Assembly: GCA_001464695.1 (NCBI GenBank)
Contig: LNDQ01000112.1
Span: forward strand, 166,835-230,834
Reading direction: 5' to 3'
Length of the DNA: 64,000 nt
DNA from: Betaproteobacteria bacterium Ga0077523
GTDB lineage: Bacteria; Pseudomonadota; Gammaproteobacteria; Burkholderiales; Ga0077523
In this document: piece by piece, positions 53,106-61,903 of the stretch
How positions within the stretch are numbered: the stretch's first letter is position 1
How the letters are laid out: every line of letters starts with the position of its first letter
The notes under the pieces: generated by a model
Seen by the model: only the letters and a program-made list of their open reading frames with translations
The model's database searches: none
What the model was told of the DNA's origin: nothing
Made by a program: the position numbers and the translations under genes

Positions 53106-54369
53106 CGACGATCGACAGACGGGAAGCTTTCCACGCCGGGAAGACCCCGGCCAGGAATGCGGTGCCCACGGAGAGCAGCATCGCATCTGCCACGAGCCAC
53201 GGGGTCACCAGGATGCCGGCCACGTAGCTGCTGGCCATCCCGGGCGGTGGCGGCATCGGAATACCGACGTGGCTGATGAAGCGGGCGAGCGCGATGCCGA
53301 GGATCACCCCGATGGTGCCGCCCACCACGCCCATGACCGTGCCCTCGACCAGGAACCGGCGCAGCACGGTGCGGCGCGTGTCGCCCAGCGCCATGCAGGT
53401 GCCGATCTCGCCGGTGCGGTCGCGCACGTTGGTCATCATGGTGTTCGAGATGCTGAGGATGATGATGAAGGCGATCATCAGCTTGACCACCAGCACCTGC
53501 TTGGAGAAGAGCGACACGGTCTTGTTGTAGAAGTCCGCGGCCGACGTTTCGTACCAGGGCGTGAGCTGCAGCTCCTGTTGCGGCACCTTGTCGCGGATGC
53601 GCTTCATGGTGCGGTCGGTCTGGGAGGTCTTGTCCAGCAACACCAGCCAGGCGTGCACGCCTTCGGTCCGGAGGAGCCCCTGCGAGGTCTTGAGGGGCAG
53701 GCGCAGGGCAAAATCGTCGTAGGCCTTGGTGATGGTGGAGAAGATGCCCGTGACCTTCACCTCCAGGGCGTTGATGCCGCCCGACTGCGTGTTCGCCACC
53801 AGGACGACCGTATCGCCGGTCTTCACGCCCAGGTTCTGGGCGAGACCCTGGCCGACGATGACCTCCTTGGCGTCGGTGGTCGATAGATCCGCGCCTTCGA
53901 GCAGCTTGAGCGTACCCGAGAGCTTGCGCTCCCGCTCCGGATCCACGCCGTCAGCCATGAACGAGACGGTGGATTCGCCGACGCTGATGAGGCCGTTGAA
54001 CGAAAGCCGTGGTGCGACGGTATCGACCTGGGGGAACGCTTCGATCAACTCGCGGGTGTCGTTCTTCTCCGGAATGAGATAGCGAAACGGATCGGCCGCG
54101 CCCGCGTCCAGGTAGCCCGGACGGCTCACGATGATGTGGCCGATGCGCGCGCGGATGGTGCCCTCGCGCATCGTGTCGTAGTTCCACTCGAAGAAGCCCG
54201 AGGCGAGCAGCAGCGCGACCACGCCCGACGCGATGGCCGACAGGCCGATGGCGCTGCGCCGCCGCTGGCGCACCACGTTGCGGGCCGCCAGCGAAAGGTC
54301 GAGCCTGAGGACGGCCCAGCGCTTGGCAAGCCAATCCTTCAGGAGCTCACGCTGGTATTGGGAGAACAT
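53083..54369 (-). CDS. ABC transporter permease (FtsX/MacB-type), first subunit
   Basis: The 428-residue protein has the same architecture as its downstream partner: LSLAARNVVRQRRRSAIGLSAIASGVVALLLASGFFEW at the N-terminus, a periplasmic domain of about 230 residues, and three C-terminal spans from VLVVKLMIAFIIILSISNTMMTNVRDRTGEIGTCMALGDTRR. The two are clearly paralogues, each with a VGIPMPPPP loop before the last span. They form a heterodimer in the inner membrane, with the ATPase at 57.2 kb, to extract or export a lipidic or protein substrate. Confidence 0.88.
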   Translation of the reverse strand: MFSQYQRELLKDWLAKRWAVLRLDLSLAARNVVRQRRRSAIGLSAIASGVVALLLASGFFEWNYDTMREGTIRARIGHIIVSRPGYLDAGAADPFRYLIPEKNDTRELIEAFPQVDTVAPRLSFNGLISVGESTVSFMADGVDPERERKLSGTLKLLEGADLSTTDAKEVIVGQGLAQNLGVKTGDTVVLVANTQSGGINALEVKVTGIFSTITKAYDDFALRLPLKTSQGLLRTEGVHAWLVLLDKTSQTDRTMKRIRDKVPQQELQLTPWYETSAADFYNKTVSLFSKQVLVVKLMIAFIIILSISNTMMTNVRDRTGEIGTCMALGDTRRTVLRRFLVEGTVMGVVGGTIGVILGIALARFISHVGIPMPPPPGMASSYVAGILVTPWLVADAMLLSVGTAFLAGVFPAWKASRLSIVDALRHAR

Positions 54370-54492
54370 GCTTTCGGGATAGCCGCTGTTCCGGCGTGCT
54401 TGGGGCTGCGCGTGAGGTCACTATACTAGCGGGATGTTCCGGGTCGACGTAACAAAGCCGCTCGGCCGCTGCCACACAAGAGAGGGACAATC

Positions 54493-55374
54493 ATGGCGCC
54501 AGCACCCCGTCCGTTCGACTATTCCGAGGCTTTCTCCCGCAACGTCGGCTGGGTCACCGAAGCCGAACTGAAGACGCTGCGCAACAAGCGCGTCGCCATC
54601 GCGGGGCTCGGTGGCGTCGGCGGGCTGCACCTGCTCACGCTCACGCGCATGGGCGTGGGGAAGTTCAATCTGTCGGAGTTCGATGATTTCGATCTGCCCA
54701 ACTTCAATCGGCAGGTGGGCGCGATGATGAGCACGGTGGGCCGGCCCAAGCTCGACGTGCTGATCGAGATGGCGAAGGACATCAATCCGGAACTCGACAT
54801 CCGTGCGTTTCCCGGCGGCGTCAACGAATCGAACCTGCCCGACTTCCTCGACGGGGTGGACGTGTACGTCGACGGCATCGACTACTTCGCGTTCGACGCA
54901 CGGCGTGCCACCTATGCCGCGTGTGCGCGCAAGGGCATTCCCGCGACCATCGCCGTGCCCCTGGGCATGGGCGCCTCGGGGCTCACGTTCCTGCCGGGCG
55001 GCATGTCCTTCGACGACTACTTCGGCATGGCGGGCCAGCCGGAGCTGGAGCAGGCCATCCGCTTTCTCGTCGGCGTCTCGCCCGCGATGCTGCAACGAAC
55101 CTACGTGGCCGACCCGACTCGCGTGAATCTCGCCAAGCGCACCGGACCGTCGACGCCCATGGCGTGCATGATCTGCGCCGGCGTGGCCGCAACCGAGGCG
55201 GTGAAGCTGATGCTGGGCCGGGGCGACATCATCGCGGCACCGAGAGGGTTCCACTACGACGCCTACCGCAACAAGTACGTGAAGACGTGGCGCCCGTGGG
55301 GCCACCGCAATCCGATCACGCGGGTCATGCTGGCGATCATCAAGGCGCAGCTGCGACGCATGGGGGCGATGTGA
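54493..55374 (+). CDS. ThiF/MoeB/HesA family adenylyltransferase
   Basis: The 293-residue E1-like protein has the nucleotide site VAIAGLGGVGGLHLLTLTRMGVGKFNLSEFDDFDLPNFNRQVGA, then DVYVDGIDYFAFDARRATYAACARKGIP. These are core features of ThiF-fold enzymes that adenylate a carboxylate or C-terminus. A CMIC pair near the C-terminus is the only possible metal pair, so the zinc site is incomplete. It starts 15 bases after an AGAGGGA ribosome-site-like stretch. The nitroreductase-like gene at 49.2 kb would be its fusion partner in MoeY/Rv1355c-type proteins. Substrate unknown. Confidence 0.85.
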   Translation: MAPAPRPFDYSEAFSRNVGWVTEAELKTLRNKRVAIAGLGGVGGLHLLTLTRMGVGKFNLSEFDDFDLPNFNRQVGAMMSTVGRPKLDVLIEMAKDINPELDIRAFPGGVNESNLPDFLDGVDVYVDGIDYFAFDARRATYAACARKGIPATIAVPLGMGASGLTFLPGGMSFDDYFGMAGQPELEQAIRFLVGVSPAMLQRTYVADPTRVNLAKRTGPSTPMACMICAGVAATEAVKLMLGRGDIIAAPRGFHYDAYRNKYVKTWRPWGHRNPITRVMLAIIKAQLRRMGAM

Positions 55375-55479
55375 TGCAGCGGCGGGCTGGTCTCGCGACG
55401 AGCATCCGCTCGTCGGGGAGGGAATGTCGCGAGTGGGAAGTTCATCGCGCGCGGTGACGGATCGCGCGCCGGCGCTTCC

Positions 55480-55524
55480 GAAGTACGCCCCCTCCCCCGG
55501 CTACGCCGGGGGAGGATGTACTTC
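55480..55524. repeat. Long imperfect palindrome between convergent genes
   Basis: GAAGTAC...CCTCCCCCGGC-TAC-GCCGGGGGAGG...GTACTTC: 11-bp GC-rich inner arms plus 7-bp outer arms. It lies between the ThiF-like gene (plus) and the outer-membrane protein gene (minus). It fits a bidirectional terminator or a REP-like element. Confidence 0.65.
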
Positions 55525-55548
55525 ACGCGATCGACCACGTCGTCTACC

Positions 55549-57144
55549 TCAGAAGTCGTACCGCGTCTCGACATACACACGATCGCGGTCGCGATAGCGG
55601 CCGATGAACCCGGTGATCGGTCCGTCGAAGATGTCGACGCCGAATGCCACGCGCAGGTTGGGTTGCAGTTTCCAGATGAGGCGCGGACGCGACAGGTATT
55701 CGCGCCGGTTGAGGCTCTGGATGTGCAGGATCTCCGCTTCCCACTTCGAGAACAGCTTCACGTTGAGCAGGAAGCTCATCCCGCTTTCGACACGGTCGAA
55801 GTACAGATCTGGGTCGTGCTCGCGGTAGATCCGCTGGAAGCCTTGCACGTTGAGCCGGGTGTCGCGCGGCAAGGTGAAGTCGAGGCCGAGCACCCAGTCC
55901 CAGGTGTCCTGTCGCACCAATCCGGTCGGCTCGCTGGTGCGGGTCACGTTGAAGCTGCGGCCATCGGTGTAGATGACCTCACCCTTCAGCACAGCCGGGC
56001 CGAGATCCTTGGACAGGGTGCCGCCCGCCTGCCAGATGCGATCGTGGCGCGCCTGCCAGGTGACCGTCGGCACGGGGGCGACGACGATTTCGCGCTGGAA
56101 AGTGGCAGAGGCATCGGTGCTGCGGTAGTAGAACGCAGTCAGGTCCCATCCGGCCTTGAGGGTGGAGGCGCGCGCCCCGTAGTTGGAATTGTTGAGGTCG
56201 CGGTCGGGAATGACCTCGGCGCGGAACTGCTGCTGGAAGCCGGGGGGCGGCGGTGCCTGGATCGGAAAGAACTCCGACCCGGGTTTGCCGATGTTGTCGT
56301 AGCTGTTGTACGGGATCCAGATGACCTCGAAGTGCGAGTCGCCGGCGAAATACTCGGCACGCGCCGCCCATTGGGGAATGCGGATGATGTCGAACGTGGG
56401 CAGCACGAACGAGCGCAGGTCCTTGGCCGACACGACGTCGGCGAAGAACAGGCCCACCATCTCGCCCCACACGATGTTCTGGCGGCCCAACCGGAGATCG
56501 ACAGCCCCGGCGCTGGTGTCGACGTAGGTCTCGCCGACCAGGAAGTCGGCGCGCTGATCTTGCTTCACCTCCTCGTTGTAGAAGCCGGAGTTGAAGTACA
56601 CAGGGTCGACGTCCCCGCGGATCGTGGCCTTCCATTTGAGGTTGGCGCCCGCCTGGCCCGACGCGCCGATCTGCCCCCGGAACACGCCGCGCGACCAGTG
56701 CGACGGATCGGCGTAGGTGTAGGCCGTCTCCTGCTGGACGAAGCCCTTGAACTTGATGTTCGCCGGTCGCGCTTCGGGCTCCTTGGCCGTCGCGGCCGCT
56801 GCCGTGCCGGTACCAAAGAGTTCGTCCTTGCTCGACGGGGCCGTGTCGCCGAACAGCTCATCCTTCGATGCGGGCGCCTTTGGTTCGCTCTTGGCCGCGG
56901 CGGCCGCTGGTGCAGCGGCTGGTGCGGCAGGTGGTGCCGCTGGTTTGGTCGTGCCAAAGAGGTCGTCCTTGCTGAGCGGTACATCCTCTTCCGTCGGCTT
57001 GGCTGGGGCCGGCTTGGGCTGCGCGGGCTTCTTCTTGGGGTCCGTCTGCGCCACCCGGGCCGGCTTCTTGGCCTCCGCGCCCCACGACGCAACAGGCAAG
57101 GCGACGGCGATGGCGATCAGGTACAGCGCAAGCGTTCTCGGCAT
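55549..57144 (-). CDS. Outer membrane beta-barrel protein (DUF1302-like) with repeated SKDELFG linker
   Basis: Start chosen at ATG 57144 (MPRTLALYLIAIAVALPVASWG), a clear signal peptide; ATG 57165 is possible. After it, a Pro/Ala/Lys-rich linker of about 100 residues contains three copies of a short motif: LSKDDLFGTT, ASKDELFGDT and SSKDELFGTG. The remaining 400 residues are alternating strands (DLRLGRQNIVWGEMVGLFFADVV) ending RDRVYVETRYDF, with a final Phe as in outer-membrane proteins. It resembles DUF1302 proteins that partner LolA-like proteins. Probably the outer-membrane end of the ABC system. Confidence 0.78.
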   Translation of the reverse strand: MPRTLALYLIAIAVALPVASWGAEAKKPARVAQTDPKKKPAQPKPAPAKPTEEDVPLSKDDLFGTTKPAAPPAAPAAAPAAAAAKSEPKAPASKDELFGDTAPSSKDELFGTGTAAAATAKEPEARPANIKFKGFVQQETAYTYADPSHWSRGVFRGQIGASGQAGANLKWKATIRGDVDPVYFNSGFYNEEVKQDQRADFLVGETYVDTSAGAVDLRLGRQNIVWGEMVGLFFADVVSAKDLRSFVLPTFDIIRIPQWAARAEYFAGDSHFEVIWIPYNSYDNIGKPGSEFFPIQAPPPPGFQQQFRAEVIPDRDLNNSNYGARASTLKAGWDLTAFYYRSTDASATFQREIVVAPVPTVTWQARHDRIWQAGGTLSKDLGPAVLKGEVIYTDGRSFNVTRTSEPTGLVRQDTWDWVLGLDFTLPRDTRLNVQGFQRIYREHDPDLYFDRVESGMSFLLNVKLFSKWEAEILHIQSLNRREYLSRPRLIWKLQPNLRVAFGVDIFDGPITGFIGRYRDRDRVYVETRYDF

Positions 57145-57245
57145 GGAGCGGTCCTGGATGTGCATTTCAGCCCTCGCCGGGCCGCCCCAAGAGGGCTGGC
57201 CCCCTGGGGGGAGAGGCCGCGAGGCCTATCGGGGGGGACTTCACG

Positions 57246-58004
57246 TCAAGTCTCGACCGGCACGGGCGCGGCGGTGCGTCGCGGGACCGGTGTGGTCTGC
57301 CACTGGCCGTCCTTGCGAACGCCGAGCAGGCGCATCACCCCGTCCTCGATGGTGACGAGGCGGTCGGCTGCGTCGATCACCTTCTTGTCGTGGGTGGAGA
57401 AGATGAAGGTGGTGCGGGAGCGGCGATTGATGTCTCGCATGAGCGCGAGGATGCCCTCGCCCGTCTTGTGATCGAGGTTGGCGGTGGGTTCGTCGGCCAG
57501 CACGATCTCGGGCTTCGTGACGAGTGCACGAGCGATCGCGACGCGTTGCCGCTGGCCGCCGGAGAGCTGGTTGGGCCGGTGCTTGCCGAACTTCTCGAGG
57601 CCGACCATCTGCAGCATCGCGTTGACGCGCTCGGCGCGATCCTCCTTGTCGAGCTCCGGCATCTGCAGCAGGGGATACTCGACGTTCTCGAAGGCCGTGA
57701 GGACCGGAAAGAGGTTGAAGGTCTGGAAGACGAAGCCGATGTTGCGGGCGCGCAGGTTGGCGAGCTGGTCGGGGGTGCGGCCCGATACGTCGTGCCCGGC
57801 GATGGCAACCTTTCCCTTGGACGGGGTGTCGATGCAACCGATGATGTTGAGCAGGGTGGACTTGCCGCTCCCGGACGGGCCGGCGATGGCGAGGAAGACG
57901 CCGCGCTCCACCGTGAGGGTGACGTCGTCCAGGGCGAGCACCGTGTGCTCCCCCAGCCGGTACTCCTTGGTGACTCTTTCGACTTCTACGACCGGCTCAG
58001 CCAT
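57246..58004 (-). CDS. ABC transporter ATP-binding protein (LolD/MacB-type)
   Basis: The 252-residue protein has Walker [15 protein letters not shown]-loop [22 protein letters not shown], signature [15 protein letters not shown], Walker [13 protein letters not shown] and switch His STHDKKV. Sequence is of the LolD/MacB group that powers FtsX-type permeases. It lies 101 bp from the outer-membrane gene, while the permeases lie 2.9 kb away on the other side, so the transporter genes are split by ThiF and the barrel. A short GC-rich palindromic stretch fills the gap to 57166. Confidence 0.92.
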   Translation of the reverse strand: MAEPVVEVERVTKEYRLGEHTVLALDDVTLTVERGVFLAIAGPSGSGKSTLLNIIGCIDTPSKGKVAIAGHDVSGRTPDQLANLRARNIGFVFQTFNLFPVLTAFENVEYPLLQMPELDKEDRAERVNAMLQMVGLEKFGKHRPNQLSGGQRQRVAIARALVTKPEIVLADEPTANLDHKTGEGILALMRDINRRSRTTFIFSTHDKKVIDAADRLVTIEDGVMRLLGVRKDGQWQTTPVPRRTAAPVPVET

Positions 58005-58072
58005 GGGTTTTCGTGGTACTTGAGGTTTTTGGAATTATCATACTGAGCCACAAGGAAAAAGACGAGACGACA

Positions 58073-58858
58073 ATGTTACGGATCCCGGCCTTTCTACGGC
58101 TCGCCAGGCACCTTACGGGTGCGGCGGCCGCGTCAATGCTCTTTTCGGCGGTTCCCGGAATTTCTCAAGCCGAGGAGGATCCGGACGCTGCCGCTCGCGC
58201 CATCCTCCAGAAATCCGACGAGATCCGCTTCCCGGTGACGGGCTTCGAGGTGGCGGTCCGGATCCGCTCGATCGAAGGCGGCGACGCCCCGGAGGTGCGC
58301 GAATTCAAGGTGCTGTCCAAGGGCAACGAGAACACCATCGTGCTTACCACGTCACCGGCTTCCGAGCGCGGGCAGATCCTGCTCATGAAGGCCCGCGACC
58401 TGTGGCTGTTCGTGCCCAACGTGTCGCAGCCGGTGCGACTGTCGCTGTCGCAACGCCTGACAGGAGTGGTCTCCAACGGGGATATCGCCCGGGCCAACTT
58501 CAGCGGTGACTACAACCCGAAACTGGTGGGGAGCGAGACCATCGACGGGCAGGCCTACCATGTGCTTGAGCTGACGGCGATCGATCGTGCGGTCACTTAC
58601 CAGAAGGTCAAGTACTGGGTGAAGCAGTCCAGCAACGCGCCGCTCAAGGCCGAGTTCTACTCGCTGTCGGGGCGGCTCCTCAAGACCTGCAGCTACGAAG
58701 ACTACAAGCAGCTCGGCGGCAAGGTGCGGCCGACCAAGCTGGTGATGGTCGACGCGCTCAAGGAAGACACCCGGTCCTTCATGGACTACGAGGACATGAA
58801 GAACCGCGAGTTGCCGGACAAGGTGTTCACCAAGGAGTACCTGAAGAAGCTGGAGTGA
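58073..58858 (+). CDS. Outer membrane lipoprotein-sorting protein (LolA-like)
   Basis: Start at ATG 58073 (MLRIPAFLRLARHLTGAAAASMLF), a signal peptide; 20 residues of the ORF track before it are dropped. The 261-residue protein has ARAILQKSDEIRFPVTGFEVAVRIRS, RDLWLFVPNVSQPVRLSLSQRLTG and YHVLELTAIDRAVTYQKVKYWVKQSSNAPLKAEFYSLSGRLLKTCSYEDYKQLGG, hallmarks of the LolA/LppX fold (PF17131). It would carry a hydrophobic cargo across the periplasm for the ABC system. It is divergent from the ATPase. Confidence 0.88.
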   Translation: MLRIPAFLRLARHLTGAAAASMLFSAVPGISQAEEDPDAAARAILQKSDEIRFPVTGFEVAVRIRSIEGGDAPEVREFKVLSKGNENTIVLTTSPASERGQILLMKARDLWLFVPNVSQPVRLSLSQRLTGVVSNGDIARANFSGDYNPKLVGSETIDGQAYHVLELTAIDRAVTYQKVKYWVKQSSNAPLKAEFYSLSGRLLKTCSYEDYKQLGGKVRPTKLVMVDALKEDTRSFMDYEDMKNRELPDKVFTKEYLKKLE

Positions 58859-58875
58859 CCCGCGGGGTCGTTTTT
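58857..58875 (+). terminator. Rho-independent terminator after LolA-like gene
   Basis: GACCC-gcg-GGGTC followed by G and five T. The hairpin begins within the stop codon of the LolA-like gene and ends before prsT. The 5-bp stem is short but nearly all G/C. Confidence 0.55.
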
Positions 58876-58955
58876 CGTCTCGGGAGCGTCGGGATCACCA
58901 GCGCTGCCGACCCGTCCGTCCCACGAAACCCCGGTTTCGCGCCGTGGATCACGCC

Positions 58956-61757
58956 ATGAACAGAAATTCCGCCCTGCTCGCCGTTGCCCTGCTGCTGTCC
59001 GGTCCCTCCGGGGCCTGGGCGCGCGAGGACAAGGCCGCCAGCTTCTATGAGGACGCCCTCACTCGCCTGGAAAAGCAGGACCAGGCTGGCGCGATCATCC
59101 AGCTCAAGAACGCACTGCAGGCCGACCCGCGCATGGTGTCCGCCCATCTGTTGCTGGGCCGGGCGTACCTGCAGAACGGCCAGGCCGACGCCGCCCAGGA
59201 ATCGCTCGAAACGGCGCTGCGGCTCGGTGCTGCCCGCAGCCAGGTGGCGCTGCTGCTGGCGCGCGCCATGGTGGATCAGGGAAAGCCCAAGGAAGTGCTC
59301 GAACGGTTCACCCCGGAGTCGGTCCCGCCCAACGAACGCGCCGAGTTGCTGGTCGTGCGCGGCGAGGCGTTGAAGCAGCAGGGTGACTACAAGGGTGCCA
59401 CCCAGAGTTTCGAAACCGCGCGGTCAACCGATCCGGGTTCCAACACCGCGGCGCTGGCGCTGGCCGATGCCTATGCGCGGCAGGGCCGCCCGGTGGAGGC
59501 GAAGCGCCTGGTGGACGAGGCGGTGGCTCGGTCGCCGGACGAAGCGCGGGTCTGGTACTCGAAGGCGGCCGTGTTGCACGCGGCGCGCGATTTCGACGGG
59601 GCCCTGCAGTCCTACGCGAAGGCCCTGGAGATCCAGCCCAAGAACACCGAAGCGCGCGTCGGACGCGTGTCGCTCCTGTTCGACCTCGGGCGCGACAAGG
59701 AGGCCTTGCCGGACCTCGACTACCTCAAGCGCGAGAGCCCGCAGGAACCGCGTGGCGCGTACTACCGCGCGCTGTATGCGAACAAGATTGGCGATGGCAA
59801 GAGCACGCAGGCGGCGCTGACCGAAGTGACGGCCCTGCTCGACCCCGTTCCGCCCGACATCCTCCGTGCCCGCGCGCCCGAGATGCTGATGATCGGTGCC
59901 TTGGCGCACCACGGCCTGGGTGAGAGCGAGAAAGCGATTCGCTACCTGGAGGCGTTCATCCAGGCCAATCCTGGCAACCCCGGGGCACGCAAGCTCCTGG
60001 CGTCCATCTATATCAGCCGCAAGGAGCACACGCGCGCCATCGACACGCTCGAGGTGGGGGTGCGCCACGCCCCGAAAGACCCGCAATTGCTCGCCCTGCT
60101 AGCGAGTGCTTACATGGCGGTGGGTAAGAATCAGATGGCCGCGCGCTTTCTCGAGCAGGCCATGGAGACCGGTGGCAGTTCGCCGGATGTGAACGCCACC
60201 CTGGGGTTCAATCTGCTGCAGTCGGGTCAGCAGGAGCTCGGCATCCAGTACCTCCAACGGGCCTTCGACAAGGATTCGTCGCGCGGCAACCTCGGGACAT
60301 CGCTCGCCGTGCTGTATGTCCGGCGCGGTGAACACAAGAAAGCCACGACAGTCATCGACAAGCTGCTGCAACGGCAGCCCGACAATGCAGTGGTACTCAA
60401 CCTGTCGGGCGCGACCAAGGCGGCTCTGGGTGACCGCGCCGGGGCCCGGGCGGCCTACGAGAAGGCGCTGCGCTCCGACCCGATGTTGTCGGCGGCACGG
60501 CTCAATCTTGCCAAGCTCGACAAGGCCGAAGGGAAGATGGATGCGGCACGCAACCGCCTGCTCGCCCTCCACAAGGAGGACGCCAAGAGCCCCCAGCCCA
60601 TGTACGAGCTCGCGCTGCTCGAGAGCCAGGCCGGGCACATGGCAGAAGCGATCCGCTGGCTCGAGCGGCTGCGTGCGGCTGATCCGGGTCATGTAGCCGG
60701 CGGTCTGCTGCTGGCTGAGCTGAATATCCAGAACGGGCAGTCGAAGAAGGCGCTGGAGGTGTTGCAGGCGCTGCAACCGGTGGCGCAGAACAACCTGGAC
60801 GTCAACGGCGCACTCGCCACGGCGCTGATCGTGAATGACGACCGCAAAGGGGCGCAGACCGTGCTGACGCGGATGACCCGGGTGGCGGAGTACGACCCGG
60901 CATGGCAGCACCGGATCGCCCAGCTTCAGGTGCAGGCTGGCAACACGCCGGGTGCCATCTACAGCCTCGACAAGGCGCTGACAGCGGATGCCAAATACCT
61001 GCCGGCGCGGGTCCTGCAGGTGGAGATCGATGTCAGCGAGAACCGGCTCGACCAGGCAGAAACCCGGGCCCGGGCGATCCTGGCGTCGCACCCGGCGGAC
61101 GGCGAGGGGTATCGCCTGCTGGGAGACATCGCCATTCGCCGCGGAAAGTATTCCGACGGCGCCGGCATGTACCGGAATGCACTCGCCAAATCGGCGACCA
61201 CGCCGAATGCCCTGCGCGTGTTCAACGCGACGCTGGCTGCCGGTGATGCCAAAGGAGCGACAGCGTTCCTGGAAAACTGGGTGAAATCCCATCCGGCCGA
61301 CGGTGTGACCCAACAGGCGCTGGCCGAAGGCTACCTGCGCCAGGGCGAGTATGCGGCCGCACGGTCGCGCTACGAAGCCTTGCTGGCCACGGGGGTGGAG
61401 GCGCCGTCCGTGCTGAACAACCTCGCCGTCATCTCCGATCGCCTGGGCGATGGGGCCAAAGCGGTGGAGTACGCCCAGCGCGCCGTGAAGGTGGCTCCCG
61501 GCGACCCGGGTGTTCTCGACACCATCGGCTGGCTGCTGGTGCGGAGGGGCGACTTCGATACCGGTCTCAAGCACCTGCGTGAGGCCAAGGTCCGCGATCC
61601 GCGGAATCCGGAGATCCGTTTCCATCTGGCGAGTGCCCTGGCGATGGGCGGGCGCAAGTCTGAAGCCCGCCAGGAACTCACCCTGCTTTTGTCGGATACT
61701 CCCACCTTCACGGGCGCGAACGACGCCCGGGCGCTGCTCAAGGAATTGGGGGGTTGA
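58956..61757 (+). CDS. prsT: PEP-CTERM system TPR-repeat protein PrsT
   Basis: Start at ATG 58956 (MNRNSALLAVALLLSGPSGAWA), a signal peptide. The 933-residue protein is a chain of about 20 TPR units, for example AGAIIQLKNALQADPRMVSAHLLLGRAYLQNGQADAAQESLETALRLG and KAVEYAQRAVKVAPGDPGVLDTIGWLLVRRGDFDTGLKHLREA. It matches the PrsT family always linked to PEP-CTERM/XrtA systems. It probably scaffolds the periplasmic part of polymer assembly or sorting. The two PEP-CTERM genes follow on the same strand. PrsK and PrsR, its usual partners, are not seen here. Confidence 0.93.
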   Translation: MNRNSALLAVALLLSGPSGAWAREDKAASFYEDALTRLEKQDQAGAIIQLKNALQADPRMVSAHLLLGRAYLQNGQADAAQESLETALRLGAARSQVALLLARAMVDQGKPKEVLERFTPESVPPNERAELLVVRGEALKQQGDYKGATQSFETARSTDPGSNTAALALADAYARQGRPVEAKRLVDEAVARSPDEARVWYSKAAVLHAARDFDGALQSYAKALEIQPKNTEARVGRVSLLFDLGRDKEALPDLDYLKRESPQEPRGAYYRALYANKIGDGKSTQAALTEVTALLDPVPPDILRARAPEMLMIGALAHHGLGESEKAIRYLEAFIQANPGNPGARKLLASIYISRKEHTRAIDTLEVGVRHAPKDPQLLALLASAYMAVGKNQMAARFLEQAMETGGSSPDVNATLGFNLLQSGQQELGIQYLQRAFDKDSSRGNLGTSLAVLYVRRGEHKKATTVIDKLLQRQPDNAVVLNLSGATKAALGDRAGARAAYEKALRSDPMLSAARLNLAKLDKAEGKMDAARNRLLALHKEDAKSPQPMYELALLESQAGHMAEAIRWLERLRAADPGHVAGGLLLAELNIQNGQSKKALEVLQALQPVAQNNLDVNGALATALIVNDDRKGAQTVLTRMTRVAEYDPAWQHRIAQLQVQAGNTPGAIYSLDKALTADAKYLPARVLQVEIDVSENRLDQAETRARAILASHPADGEGYRLLGDIAIRRGKYSDGAGMYRNALAKSATTPNALRVFNATLAAGDAKGATAFLENWVKSHPADGVTQQALAEGYLRQGEYAAARSRYEALLATGVEAPSVLNNLAVISDRLGDGAKAVEYAQRAVKVAPGDPGVLDTIGWLLVRRGDFDTGLKHLREAKVRDPRNPEIRFHLASALAMGGRKSEARQELTLLLSDTPTFTGANDARALLKELGG

Positions 61758-61839
61758 GGGTGTCGAGACGGTTTACAGCCCCCTGAAGCCCGATTCACGG
61801 TTGAGCTGCAAATCCTTGTTGTTTTGTGAGATTTTGCAC

Positions 61840-61854
61840 TGGCTTGTGGCTTGC
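61840..61854 (+). promoter_or_regulatory. Sigma-54 (-24/-12) promoter element upstream of PEP-CTERM gene
   Basis: The plus strand reads TGGCTTGTGGCTTGC against TGGCACGnnnnTTGC. Two consensus bases differ and GG/GC spacing is exact. It lies 49 nt before the GTG at 61904, nearly the same distance as the site upstream of 51414. This also argues against the ORF-track start at 61826, which would lie upstream of the promoter. Confidence 0.6.
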
Positions 61855-61903
61855 TTTGAGGAGGCCCAAGCCAAACCATGAATTTCGGGCGGGGGACTTA
61901 ACC

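Noticed and set aside
55516-57471. 651-residue plus-strand ORF
   Set aside because: Antisense shadow of the outer-membrane barrel gene, which has a signal peptide and barrel pattern.
60099-61625. 508-residue minus-strand ORF
   Set aside because: Antisense to the TPR repeats of PrsT.
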